Below are positions 54,753-63,241 of a stretch of 64,000 bases of DNA, piece by piece. A program made the position numbers and the translations under genes. Origin of the DNA: Pelagimonas varians. Its GTDB lineage: Bacteria > Pseudomonadota > Alphaproteobacteria > Rhodobacterales > Rhodobacteraceae. Under the pieces are notes generated by a model. The model was not told where the DNA came from. It worked only from the letters and a program-made list of their open reading frames with translations, and did not search any database. Location: assembly GCF_003208435.1 (NCBI RefSeq), contig NZ_QKMF01000002.1:186001-250000 (forward strand). The letters are read 5' to 3'. Every line of letters begins with the position of its first letter. Within the stretch, counting starts at the first letter, position 1.

Positions 54753-55346
54753 TTATTGGGTCAGCACCCATGACTTGGGCGGGGCCATGCGGGCGCGTAT
54801 TCGGTCCAGCTGCCAACGGGTCTGGCCTGCGCGATGCTGCGGTTCCATCCGCCAGCGGGTTTCCACGCCGGGGGCCCCGCCAGCGCCGGGGGTCAGCAGC
54901 AGGCCGATCGGGCGAAACTTTCCTTCGGCGGTGCCGGTTTCAGCGGCCAGATGCAGGCGGCGCACCGGTGTCATCCCGGGTGGTTCAGGCAGATCAGCCA
55001 CCACCATCGGTGCGGCCCCGCTGCGCAACACCTCCTCCATGCTCCACAATATATCCTCGCCGCGCAGGGGGGACAAAAAGATCAGGGATTGCGGCGGCAA
55101 CAAGGACACCAAGCCGTCGGTATTGAGCTGGTTGCGTTCCCATTTCGGGGTGATCCAGAAGATCGGTCCGGATGCGGAGCCGGATTTGGAGGCAAGCAGA
55201 CGGGCCGCGATACGCACGGCCAAAGTGCGCCGCGCCTGACCGCAAAGTTCATGCACGCGCGACAAAGGCAGTTGCATGCCGTCTTGCAGGTCTAGCGCCG
55301 GGGGCGGGCGGTGTGATTTTCGGGACAAAAGGCTGGCTGCTGTCAT
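54753..55346 (-). CDS. ImuA/SulA-like RecA-related protein under SOS control
   Basis: 197 residues without a Walker A. FWITPKWERNQLNTDGL, LIFLSPLRGEDILWSMEEVLRSGAAPMVVADL and VRRLHLAAETG resemble the ImuA/SulA-like RecA-fold proteins that accompany ImuB and DnaE2 in mutagenic repair. imuB and dnaE2 are not adjacent, so it is an orphan member. A perfect alphaproteobacterial LexA box lies 17 bases upstream of its start, which supports an SOS role. A cell-division-inhibitor role is an alternative. Confidence 0.65.
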   Translation of the reverse strand: MTAASLLSRKSHRPPPALDLQDGMQLPLSRVHELCGQARRTLAVRIAARLLASKSGSASGPIFWITPKWERNQLNTDGLVSLLPPQSLIFLSPLRGEDILWSMEEVLRSGAAPMVVADLPEPPGMTPVRRLHLAAETGTAEGKFRPIGLLLTPGAGGAPGVETRWRMEPQHRAGQTRWQLDRIRARMAPPKSWVLTQ

Positions 55347-55362
55347 ATTTGCACATTACAAT

Positions 55363-55377
55363 GTTCGCTTTATGTTC
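55363..55377. promoter_or_regulatory. LexA (SOS) box, GTTC-N7-GTTC
   Basis: GTTC-GCTTTAT-GTTC matches the alphaproteobacterial LexA operator exactly. It lies between the ImuA-like gene (start 55346, minus) and the aldo/keto reductase (start 55462, plus), much closer to the former. Confidence 0.8.
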
Positions 55378-55461
55378 TCAAGTTTTGATTTTCACATGTG
55401 GCCTTGGCAATCGCTCTGGTGTCGCTATCTTGCAGCCAAGATGCGCGAAGGAGATCTTGCA

Positions 55462-56511
55462 ATGAAAATGAATCCACTGGGCCGGTCCGGTATGATGGTG
55501 TCTGAACTGTGCCTCGGCACAATGACCTTTGGCACCCAAACCAGTCTGGACGGCGCGCATGCCCAGATCGACTATGCGCAGGGGGCCGGCGTGAACTTTA
55601 TGGATGCGGCCGAAATGTATCCGGTCAATCCGATCAGAGCCGAAACCGTTGGCCGGACAGAGGAAATTATCGGCGATTGGTTCGCCAAGACCGGCAAGCG
55701 GAGCGATTGGATCATGGCAACCAAGCATTCCGGTGCAGGGTTTCAACATGCGCGTGACGGGGCCCAGATCACGTCCAAAACCATTCCTGCCGCGATCGAG
55801 GGGTCCCTGAAGCGGCTCAAATCGGATTATATCGACCTATACCAATTCCATTGGCCCAATCGTGGCAGCTTCATGTTCCGTCAAAACTGGAGCTATGACC
55901 CGATGAAGGGCGGGATGAGCCGCGCGCAGGTGATTGACCAAATCGAAGATTGCCTTGGGGCTCTGCAGCGCGAAGTTGAACGCGGTACTATCCGTGCCTT
56001 TGGCCTGTCAAACGAAAGCGCATGGGGAACAGCGCAATGGTTGGCGGCGGCAGAGCGCGTCGGCGGGCCGCGTGTGGCGTCGATCCAGAACGAATATTCG
56101 CTGGTGTGCCGCATGGCTGACACCGATCTGGCAGAACTGATGATGTTCGAAGACATCGGCCTTTTGCCGTTCTCACCGCTGGGTGCCGGGTTTCTAAGCG
56201 GGAAGTATCAGGGCGGGGCGGTTCCCGAAGGATCGCGTATGTCGATCAATGCCGAAATGGGCGGGCGCAAGTCCGACCGCATCTTTGATGCGGTTGAGGC
56301 CTATTTGCAGGTAGCGCGTGATTTCAATCTTGATCCGGTGCATATGGCCTTTGCTTGGTCAGCGCGGCGGCCCTTTGTGGCGTCATCGATCATCGGGGCG
56401 ACGACATTGGTGCAGTTGCAACATGGATTGGGCGCTGTGGACGTCGACCTAACGCCAGAGCTTTTGACGGCTTTGGACGCCGCCCATAAACTGCATCCAA
56501 TGCCTTACTAA
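55462..56511 (+). CDS. Aldo/keto reductase (Tas-like)
   Basis: 349 residues forming a TIM barrel. MKMNPLGRSGMMVSELCLGTMTFG is the standard AKR start. Catalytic residues are Asp and Tyr in NFMDAAEMYP, Lys in MATKHSGAG and His in YQFHWPNRG. The NADPH site is near the C terminus in SSIIGATTLVQLQ. The Tas-like subgroup reduces aldehydes with NADPH. The ATG at 55462 follows AAGGAG; longer frames upstream cross the SOS-boxed intergenic region and are not credible. Confidence 0.9.
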   Translation: MKMNPLGRSGMMVSELCLGTMTFGTQTSLDGAHAQIDYAQGAGVNFMDAAEMYPVNPIRAETVGRTEEIIGDWFAKTGKRSDWIMATKHSGAGFQHARDGAQITSKTIPAAIEGSLKRLKSDYIDLYQFHWPNRGSFMFRQNWSYDPMKGGMSRAQVIDQIEDCLGALQREVERGTIRAFGLSNESAWGTAQWLAAAERVGGPRVASIQNEYSLVCRMADTDLAELMMFEDIGLLPFSPLGAGFLSGKYQGGAVPEGSRMSINAEMGGRKSDRIFDAVEAYLQVARDFNLDPVHMAFAWSARRPFVASSIIGATTLVQLQHGLGAVDVDLTPELLTALDAAHKLHPMPY

Positions 56512-56522
56512 AGGCAGGTTCA

Positions 56523-56562
56523 GGGCGCGCTTGGCAGTCACCTGCACAGCGCGCCCGATTTT
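56523..56562 (+). terminator. Terminator after the aldo/keto reductase
   Basis: GGGCGCGCT and AGCGCGCCC are perfect 9-bp complements with a 16-base loop, followed by GATTTT. Confidence 0.6.
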
Positions 56563-56591
56563 GCGTCCTATTATTGGACAAGGTCGGTTTG

Positions 56592-57767
56592 CTAACCCGC
56601 CACAGCGGCCGAAGCGGCCCGCGCGATCACCAGCTCTTCGTTGGTTGGCACGACCATGACTTGCACGCGGCTTGCACTGGTACTGACCACCTCAACACCA
56701 GCGGTGTTGCGCGCATTGTCAAATTCAATGCCGATCCATTCCATACCCGCACAGACGCGTTCGCGAATCTTTGCCGCATTTTCACCGATGCCGCCGGTGA
56801 AAACCAGAGCATCCAACCCGCCAATAGCGGCTGCTAAACTGCCCAGCTCGCGCTGGATGCGACAGCAAAAGTAGTCAATCGCTTCGTAGGCTTGTGGATT
56901 TTCGGAAGCCAGAAGTTCCCGCATGTCATTGCTGACACCAGACATCCCGAGCAGACCGGATTGTTTGTATAACAGATCGGAGATTTCATCGTGGGTCATC
57001 GCTTCGTGATCCATTAGGTAGAGCATCACGCCCGGATCAAGCTGACCGGTCCGTGTGCCCATCGCGATCCCGTCCAGCGACGAAAACCCCATGGTGGAGG
57101 CGATCGACTGTCCTTTGACGAGCGCGCACATAGATGCGCCGTTGCCCAGATGCGCAACGACCACACGGCCCGCATGCAACACGGGGGCAATTTCTGCGAG
57201 TTTTCCGGAAATGTAGTCATAGCTGAGGCCATGAAACCCGTAGCGCCGCACACCTTTGTCGTAATATTCGCGCGGCAGCGCATAAGTATCGTTAACAAAC
57301 GGGTGCTGGCGGTGAAAGGCTGTGTCAAAACAAGCAATTTGCTTGGCCTGTGGAAAGGCTGAAATCGAAGACCGTATACCCGCCAAATTATGCGGCTGGT
57401 GAAGCGGCGCCAAAGCCACCAATTTATCGAGATCTTCGAGAACCTTCCCCGTCACATTAATAGGATCGCAAAAATCGACGCCACCATGCACAACACGGTG
57501 CCCAACAGCGGTGATTATTGCCTCTGGAAACTGGGTTCCAATCTCGGCCAAAGCCACCTGCAAAGCGCCGTCATGGTTTTCAGCTGATCCTTGCGCAAGA
57601 TCCCCGCGCGACAGGGTTTTGTCCTGCGAATCCTTGAGCGACAATGTCGCCGCACCGCCGATGTGATCAATCAAACCGGTGCATAGGGGGTTGGGGTCCT
57701 GTGCGGCTGTGAACAGACCGAATTTCAATGTGGAAGACCCGGCGTTCAAGGTCAGGACATGGCTCAT
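56592..57767 (-). CDS. ackA: Acetate kinase
   Basis: 391 residues of the ASKHA superfamily. The start LTLNAGSSTLKFGLF binds phosphate. HRVVHGG, the catalytic Arg region CFDTAFHR, VAHLGNGASMCAL and VFTGGIGENAAKIRE complete the active site. It interconverts acetyl phosphate and acetate with ATP. The start overlaps the MaoC-PTA stop by ATGA, so acyl-CoA is turned to acyl phosphate and then to acid plus ATP within one unit. Confidence 0.95.
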   Translation of the reverse strand: MSHVLTLNAGSSTLKFGLFTAAQDPNPLCTGLIDHIGGAATLSLKDSQDKTLSRGDLAQGSAENHDGALQVALAEIGTQFPEAIITAVGHRVVHGGVDFCDPINVTGKVLEDLDKLVALAPLHQPHNLAGIRSSISAFPQAKQIACFDTAFHRQHPFVNDTYALPREYYDKGVRRYGFHGLSYDYISGKLAEIAPVLHAGRVVVAHLGNGASMCALVKGQSIASTMGFSSLDGIAMGTRTGQLDPGVMLYLMDHEAMTHDEISDLLYKQSGLLGMSGVSNDMRELLASENPQAYEAIDYFCCRIQRELGSLAAAIGGLDALVFTGGIGENAAKIRERVCAGMEWIGIEFDNARNTAGVEVVSTSASRVQVMVVPTNEELVIARAASAAVAG

Positions 57768-59155
57768 TTTGCGGCTCCGCTTAGGCGTTCATGATGTAGC
57801 GCGGCGACGGCGCAAGAGGCCAACCGCGCCATGTCATCGTCAGCACGTGAATTCAAAATCACAGGCACCCTCGCTCCCAGTAGCACACCGGCGCTTTCGG
57901 CGTGGCTGAGATAGGCCAACTGTTTCGCCAACATGTTGCCTGCATCCAGATTCGGAACAACCAAAATATCGGCACGCCCTGCAACGGGTGACACAATGCC
58001 TTTGGTTCGGGCGGCGGCGATATCCACTGCGTTGTCCATCGCCAAAGGCCCGTCCACTAGACCACCGGTAATCTGGCCACGATCTGCCATTTTCGACAAT
58101 AAAGCTGCGTCAATCGACGACGGAAGATCAGGGTTGACGGTTTCCACCGCGGACAAGACACCAACTTTGGGTTCGACGATGCCAATGCTTAGGGCCAGAT
58201 CGATGGCGTTTTGGGTGATGTCGACCTTGGTTTTCAGATCCGGCGCAATATTGATCGCCGCATCGGTCACCAACAACGGGTGTGCCAAGCCCGGTACATC
58301 CATCACAAATACATGGGTAAAACGGCGGCCCATGCGCAGACCCGTCACCTTATCAAGAAGCGGGCGCAGCAACATATCCGTGTGCAAATGCCCCTTCATC
58401 AACGCCTTGGCGCGACCTTCGTGAACCAGTTCAACTGCGCGGCGGGCACAGCCGCGATGGTCCTTGATGTCGATCACCTCAACACCGTCCAGCGACTGCC
58501 CCAAATCTCTGGCGGTCGCAGCGATCTTATCGGCGTCACCGATCAATATCGGTTCAATCAAGGTGTGTTGACGCGCCAGCAGCGCCCCTCCGAGGGAATT
58601 GGGGTCTTCGGGGCAGACCACAGCAGTGGCCAAGGCCGCCAACGGCTCTGCCTTAACAAGCAGCTTTTCAAAGTGGCGATGGCGTTGGACGACCAATCCG
58701 GGCAAGTCGTGGCTGTTGTATTCGACCTTGCGGCGCGGGGCCATGACCTCGGCCCAACCGTCCAGAACGACGGCATCGTCACGCATCCTGCGCACTTCGG
58801 TCGAGAGGGTCACAGTGCCGTCTTGTTCGTTCTTGTCGGTAACTTCGACGCGGCTGCACAATTCATCACCGGCATGGGCACGATTGTGAAACTGGAAATT
58901 TTGCGACCGGTACAAGGTGCCTGCACCGGGCAGGACATTGCCCAAAACTGCCGAAATCAATGCTCCCACGAACATCCCCGGTAAAATCGCCTCAGGGTGG
59001 CCGTCACCATCGCCATCTGCTTCATACATGTGCATCGGATTATGGTTGCCCGACACATTTGCAAACACGATCAAGTCGTCTTGGGTGCAAAGCCGGCGCA
59101 GTTCGGCTTGATCGCCAATGGCCAATTCATCGAATGTTTTGTTTTCAATCAGCAT
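57764..59155 (-). CDS. MaoC-like hydratase fused to phosphate acetyl/butyryltransferase
   Basis: 463 residues. The N-terminal hot-dog MaoC domain (about 1-140) has FANVSGNHNPMHM, with the Asn-His pair of R-hydratases, and LPGMFVGALISAVLG. The C-terminal half (about 165-463) is a phosphate acyltransferase with ALMKGHLHTDMLLRPLL and VVPNLDAGNMLAKQLAYLSHAESAGVLLGARVPVIL. Fusion of a hydratase-type domain to PTA is known in this order and is confirmed here by one uninterrupted frame. The start at 59155 gives MLIENKTFDELAIGDQAEL, the conserved MaoC beginning. Confidence 0.9.
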   Translation of the reverse strand: MLIENKTFDELAIGDQAELRRLCTQDDLIVFANVSGNHNPMHMYEADGDGDGHPEAILPGMFVGALISAVLGNVLPGAGTLYRSQNFQFHNRAHAGDELCSRVEVTDKNEQDGTVTLSTEVRRMRDDAVVLDGWAEVMAPRRKVEYNSHDLPGLVVQRHRHFEKLLVKAEPLAALATAVVCPEDPNSLGGALLARQHTLIEPILIGDADKIAATARDLGQSLDGVEVIDIKDHRGCARRAVELVHEGRAKALMKGHLHTDMLLRPLLDKVTGLRMGRRFTHVFVMDVPGLAHPLLVTDAAINIAPDLKTKVDITQNAIDLALSIGIVEPKVGVLSAVETVNPDLPSSIDAALLSKMADRGQITGGLVDGPLAMDNAVDIAAARTKGIVSPVAGRADILVVPNLDAGNMLAKQLAYLSHAESAGVLLGARVPVILNSRADDDMARLASCAVAALHHERLSGAAK

Positions 59156-59373
59156 TTGTTCACCTGTCTCGACTTCGTTGCCTTGGCAATCTGGAAGTGT
59201 AGTACGCTTATGTCTGCCCGCAGTAAATGTAACGTGAAACCTGACGCCGAAATGGCGGGAATTTGAGCATTCCCGCCTTGAACCTGATGCAAGTGAGGCG
59301 GTTTGAAAATCCGTGCAGGCAGATGGCAAAAATCCCTACTTGAAATTTGGGTGGGCATCGGCAACCTACGGGG

Positions 59374-59988
59374 ATGACGAAATTTAATTGTCCAAATTGC
59401 GGAAATCAGGTCGAACAGAGCCTGTCCATTGTAAAAATGATTACCTGTGACGCCTGCGGAACATCGCTGTTTTTGGCGGATGACAAAGCGCTAACAGCCG
59501 GGCAGGGCGGCGAAATGCATGACGCGCCCTTGCTGTTTGGCATTGGCGACAAGGTCAGCATGGGCGCTTATACCGTCGATTTGATGGGGCACGCCCGCTA
59601 TTCCTATGGCCGCGGGTTCTGGGATGAATTTTGGGGCGTGGATGGCCAAGGGGATCCGGTTTGGGTCTCTGTTGATGAGGGGGACATTGTGGTTCAGGTG
59701 CCGTTGCCGTCAAAAGGAGCCCCCAGAGTTTCTGGTGCTGCACGTTTGGGTCAAAAAGTGACCTACCAGCGCGGCGTGTACCGCATCCAAGAAATGGAGA
59801 GCGCCGAATGCGTTGCCATTCGCGGCAGTTTTGGCGAACCGATGGAAGTGGGCGATACCCACACCTTTGTAAACGCTGGCAACAAAGCTGGCGATCTGCT
59901 GTCAGGTGAATTCTGGGATGGCGGTGAAAACTGGTATCTGGGCGCATGGTTTGACCCATTTGAAGTCAAAGTGGTGCGTGGAACATGA
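59374..59988 (+). CDS. DUF4178 protein with N-terminal zinc ribbon (first copy)
   Basis: 204 residues. Cys6, Cys9, Cys25 and Cys28 (FNCPNCGNQ and ITCDACGTS) form a short zinc ribbon. A single DUF4178-like beta domain follows, from about residue 55 (LLFGIGDKVSMGAYTVDLMGHARYSYG). No signal peptide or membrane helix. The start at 59374 gives MTKFNCPNCG directly, after a weak CGGGG. It overlaps the second copy by ATGA. DUF4178 proteins occur with DUF350 and spermidine-synthase genes in envelope-stress gene neighbourhoods; biochemical function is unknown. Confidence 0.78.
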   Translation: MTKFNCPNCGNQVEQSLSIVKMITCDACGTSLFLADDKALTAGQGGEMHDAPLLFGIGDKVSMGAYTVDLMGHARYSYGRGFWDEFWGVDGQGDPVWVSVDEGDIVVQVPLPSKGAPRVSGAARLGQKVTYQRGVYRIQEMESAECVAIRGSFGEPMEVGDTHTFVNAGNKAGDLLSGEFWDGGENWYLGAWFDPFEVKVVRGT

Positions 59989-61283
59989 CCCGCGCCAGTG
60001 ATCTGAAAACGGTGAACTGTACGTCCTGCGGGGCTGGTCTCGATGTGCTGGGGGGGGGGCGGGTGACGGTGCACATCTGTCCCTATTGCGGCACCGAACT
60101 GGATGCCCAAGACAGCTACAAAGCGCTGCGCACCTTCGCGGATCTCAAACGGCCGGACACACCTTTTACCCTTGGGATGAAAGGCTTGATCCAGGGGGTC
60201 GAATACACGGTCATCGGGACATTGGAACACACCGAGACCTATAATGGCAGAAAATGGGTTTGGGTTGACCACCAGATGTATTCGCCGACACATGGTTATG
60301 CGTTTCTGACGCTGGAAGATGGCTTTGTGACCTTTTCCCGGCGCTACCGACATCCCGGGTGGCTTTCCGAAAATCAGGTGGAACGGGCCGAAGTTAAGCC
60401 GCGCTTGATGGTCGGCGGCGAAAGCTACGTCTATTATGCGACCTCAACCAGCGCAGTCACCTACGCCGAAGGTGAATTTACGTGGAACCCCGCCATTGGT
60501 GATAAATCTACTTCGGTCAGTGTGTTGGGCGACACGTCAATGTTGGACTTTTCGCAATCGGGAACGGAACGCGAAACCTATCGGTCCAGCTTTTTCCCGC
60601 GCGCCGAGGTCGAAGCGAGTTTTGGCATAAAGCTGCCCAAACTCACCAAGAAAGTGCACCCGCTCCAGCCATTTAAAGGCGGCAAAAACTTTGCCTTTAT
60701 CCGCAACTGGTCTGCTGGAATTGCCGGTTTCTGCCTCATCTTGTCGATGGTCTTTGGCATGAGCTCGGGCGATCCGGTTCTCAATGAAATTGGAATGCCG
60801 GTCGTTGGGCTGCCTGTGGAAATCCCGTTCGAAGTGACCAAACCGGACCAATTGGTTGAAATCGCGATTGCAGCGGATGTCAAAAACAGTTGGGCCAGTA
60901 TCGGCCTAGAGGTCACCGGACCTAATGACGAGGTGTTGTTTGAAGCAGGGCGCACTGTAGAAGCCTACCATGGCCGTGACAGCGAAGGCTCTTGGAGCGA
61001 AGGGTCAGGCCGTGCCAATCTGCGCTTTGTGCCGCAAACCGCAGGCACATACAAAGTGACCCTTGGCGATGCCGAAAGCGGCGTTTGGAGTGACGGCACA
61101 GCAGCCACTCCAAAAGTGGCGGTGTCTCGGCTTGATCTTCGCATCCGCGAAGGCCAGATGAGCGGCGTCGGGCTGGGTTTTCTGGCTGTAGTCTTTGGCC
61201 TGTTGGCAGGCTGGCAGTTCTTGCGCAAATTGCGACACAGTAATGGCCGCTGGCGGGGCAGCGACTGGACGGATGAGGATTAA
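59985..61283 (+). CDS. DUF4178 membrane protein with N-terminal zinc ribbon (second copy)
   Basis: 432 residues. The zinc ribbon is Cys12/Cys15 and Cys32/Cys35 (VNCTSCGAG, HICPYCGTE). The DUF4178 domain (about 60-215) starts FTLGMKGLIQGVEYTVIGTLE. A transmembrane helix (about 242-260) leads into a beta-sandwich-like domain (about 275-385, LVEIAIAADVKNSW ... FVPQTAGTYKVTLGD). A second helix lies near 395-412. The sandwich domain should therefore be on the far side of the membrane. A G10 run (60050-60059) encodes part of LGGGR, a possible slippage site. The first four bases overlap the first copy. Confidence 0.8.
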   Translation: MTRASDLKTVNCTSCGAGLDVLGGGRVTVHICPYCGTELDAQDSYKALRTFADLKRPDTPFTLGMKGLIQGVEYTVIGTLEHTETYNGRKWVWVDHQMYSPTHGYAFLTLEDGFVTFSRRYRHPGWLSENQVERAEVKPRLMVGGESYVYYATSTSAVTYAEGEFTWNPAIGDKSTSVSVLGDTSMLDFSQSGTERETYRSSFFPRAEVEASFGIKLPKLTKKVHPLQPFKGGKNFAFIRNWSAGIAGFCLILSMVFGMSSGDPVLNEIGMPVVGLPVEIPFEVTKPDQLVEIAIAADVKNSWASIGLEVTGPNDEVLFEAGRTVEAYHGRDSEGSWSEGSGRANLRFVPQTAGTYKVTLGDAESGVWSDGTAATPKVAVSRLDLRIREGQMSGVGLGFLAVVFGLLAGWQFLRKLRHSNGRWRGSDWTDED

Positions 61284-61285
61284 TC

Positions 61286-61456
61286 ATGTCATTGTTTAGG
61301 ATCGTTTTTTTAGTCGTCGCAGGCGGATTGGTCGCCGGTACTTCCTATCTTGGCTATCACGGGGTAGGCGGCACCAGCGTCGATCTCGACAAAACCAATT
61401 CTGTTCGCGTGGGCAGCAATGGCGGTGGCTATTACACAAACAACCGCGTCAAATAA
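61286..61456 (+). CDS. 56-residue membrane peptide in the polyamine cluster
   Basis: A short gene starting MSLFRIVFLVVAGGLVAGTS, one transmembrane or signal segment (about residues 5-20), followed by a Gly/Ser-rich tail SNGGGYYTNNRVK. It begins two bases after the DUF4178 stop and ends 10 bases before the DUF350 gene, so it is tightly embedded in the operon. The compact placement and normal codon use support a real gene. No family is recognised. Confidence 0.65.
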   Translation: MSLFRIVFLVVAGGLVAGTSYLGYHGVGGTSVDLDKTNSVRVGSNGGGYYTNNRVK

Positions 61457-61466
61457 CGGGGACACC

Positions 61467-61691
61467 ATGGAATTTTTAATCGCTATCAATATCGCTGAAC
61501 TTGTCGGCACCATTGTTTACACTGCCTTGGGCATGTTCTTGATGTGGGTGACTTGGAAGGTGCTTGACTGGATGACGCCCTTTCCAATCATGAAAGAAAT
61601 CGAAGAGGATCAGAATATCGCACTGGCGGTTGTGATTGGCATGCTCTTCATCTCGATCTCGATTATCATCGCGGCTGTCATCGTTTCATGA
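61467..61691 (+). CDS. DUF350-like two-helix membrane protein
   Basis: 74 residues with two transmembrane helices (about residues 5-30 and 48-73) joined by a cytoplasmic linker WKVLDWMTPFPIMKEIEEDQNIA. The linker-plus-second-helix pattern (EEDQNIALAVVIGMLFISISIIIA) is characteristic of DUF350 modules, here as a single unit rather than the usual tandem pair. The stop overlaps the aminopropyltransferase start by ATGA. Confidence 0.75.
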   Translation: MEFLIAINIAELVGTIVYTALGMFLMWVTWKVLDWMTPFPIMKEIEEDQNIALAVVIGMLFISISIIIAAVIVS

Positions 61692-63241
61692 ATGACACGC
61701 CTGTGCCCGCGCCGCAGTCGCGTGCGCGGGAGGTCTGGCTATTGGCCGCTACCTTTTTGGTGGCTGTCGCCGGGCTGATCTACGAGCTGATCGCAGCCAC
61801 GCTGTCCAGCTATTTGCTTGGCGATTCCATTCGCCAGTTTTCACTTGTTATAGGTATATTCCTGTCATCCATGGGGGTTGGCGCATGGCTGTCGCGCTTT
61901 GTGGCGCAGCCCTTGTCGGGGTTCATCTGGGCGCAAATCCTGCTTGGCGTTGTCGGCGGGTTTATGGCACCGGTGCTGTTCTTGCATTACGCTGCGCTGG
62001 GCACAGTGGCCGCGCCGCTTTACACCATGCTGATTGCTATTGGTGTTCTGTCGGGCATGGAAATACCGCTGATCGCCCGCGCGATGGAGGCTGTCGGGGC
62101 CTTTGAAAACCGGTTCGAGAATGTCCTGAGTGTTGACTACGTCGGCGCCTTGGTGGCCTCGGTCGCCTTTCCGCTGTTTGTCATCCCTCAACTGGGGTTG
62201 ATGTCGGCCAGCCTGGCCTTTGGCGTGCTGAACCTGATGGTGGCGGGCCTGTCGATCTGGCTGTTTCGCGAACACGTCACCAAAGCGATTGTCACGGTTT
62301 GGGCTGTGGCCCTGATCGGGGCACTATATGGGTTGATGCAGTCGGAACGGCTTGTCTCGATCACCGAAACCCAGATGTTTGAAGACGACGTGATTTTGAC
62401 CGAGGCCACGCCATATCAGCAAATAACTGTCACCCGTTTTCGCGATCGCACCCGGCTGTTCCTGAACCATTCGATCCAGTTCGATAGCCTTGATGAGCAC
62501 CGCTATCACGAACCGTTGGTCCATCCGGTGATGTCGCATGCGCCGCGCCGTGCCAATGTTTTGATCCTTGGCGGCGGCGATGGCATGGCCGTGCGCGAAG
62601 TCCTGCGATACAGCGATGTCGAAACAGTAACGTTGGTGGATCTTGATCCGCGCGTCACAGAAATATTCCGCAACCATCCTGATTTGTCCAAGCTCAACAA
62701 TCACGCGCTTAGCGATCCACGAGTGACGGTTACCAACGCGGATGCATGGCTCTTTGTCGAAACCAGCACTGGCAGCTATGACGTGGTGATAGTTGACTTG
62801 CCTGATCCGAAAACAGTGGCCCTTTCCAAGTTGTACACACGCCAGTTCTACGGCTTGTTGATGGAACGCATGACGGCCCAAGGGATCATGGTCACGCAGG
62901 CCGGATCGCCGTTTTTTGCCCGTCAGGCCTTTTGGTCCGTTGCGGCAACCTTGGAAAGCACGCGCAATCCGGGGGCACCGGGGCAGGGGCTCGATGTTGT
63001 GGGGTACCACAGTTATGTGCCCAGTTTTGGCGAATGGGGGTTTGTGCTTGCCGGTCCGCAATTGCCCGTAGATCGGGCACCCGAATTGCCCGAAGGTCTG
63101 AGGTATTTCACACCCGAGGTCTGGCAATCTGCGCAGGTGTTCGGAGCCGACATGGATAAGGTTGAGGCCGAGGAAAACACCCTGCAATCGCATGCGCTGG
63201 TGGCCTATTATCTGGATGGCTGGGACTACTGGTTTCGCTAA
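61688..63241 (+). CDS. Membrane-anchored spermidine synthase-like aminopropyltransferase
   Basis: 517 residues. Seven or so N-terminal transmembrane helices (about 15-215) are followed by a spermidine-synthase domain. The SAM-type site GGGDG is at 295-299, the acidic VDLDP at 317-321, NADAW around 350-354 and the catalytic-loop VDLPDP at 369-374. Conserved Asp residues are present, so an active aminopropyltransferase at the membrane is likely; the natural acceptor is unknown. No SAM decarboxylase gene is in the window. It ends with a 4-base overlap against the convergent GntR gene. Confidence 0.88.
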   Translation: MNDTPVPAPQSRAREVWLLAATFLVAVAGLIYELIAATLSSYLLGDSIRQFSLVIGIFLSSMGVGAWLSRFVAQPLSGFIWAQILLGVVGGFMAPVLFLHYAALGTVAAPLYTMLIAIGVLSGMEIPLIARAMEAVGAFENRFENVLSVDYVGALVASVAFPLFVIPQLGLMSASLAFGVLNLMVAGLSIWLFREHVTKAIVTVWAVALIGALYGLMQSERLVSITETQMFEDDVILTEATPYQQITVTRFRDRTRLFLNHSIQFDSLDEHRYHEPLVHPVMSHAPRRANVLILGGGDGMAVREVLRYSDVETVTLVDLDPRVTEIFRNHPDLSKLNNHALSDPRVTVTNADAWLFVETSTGSYDVVIVDLPDPKTVALSKLYTRQFYGLLMERMTAQGIMVTQAGSPFFARQAFWSVAATLESTRNPGAPGQGLDVVGYHSYVPSFGEWGFVLAGPQLPVDRAPELPEGLRYFTPEVWQSAQVFGADMDKVEAEENTLQSHALVAYYLDGWDYWFR

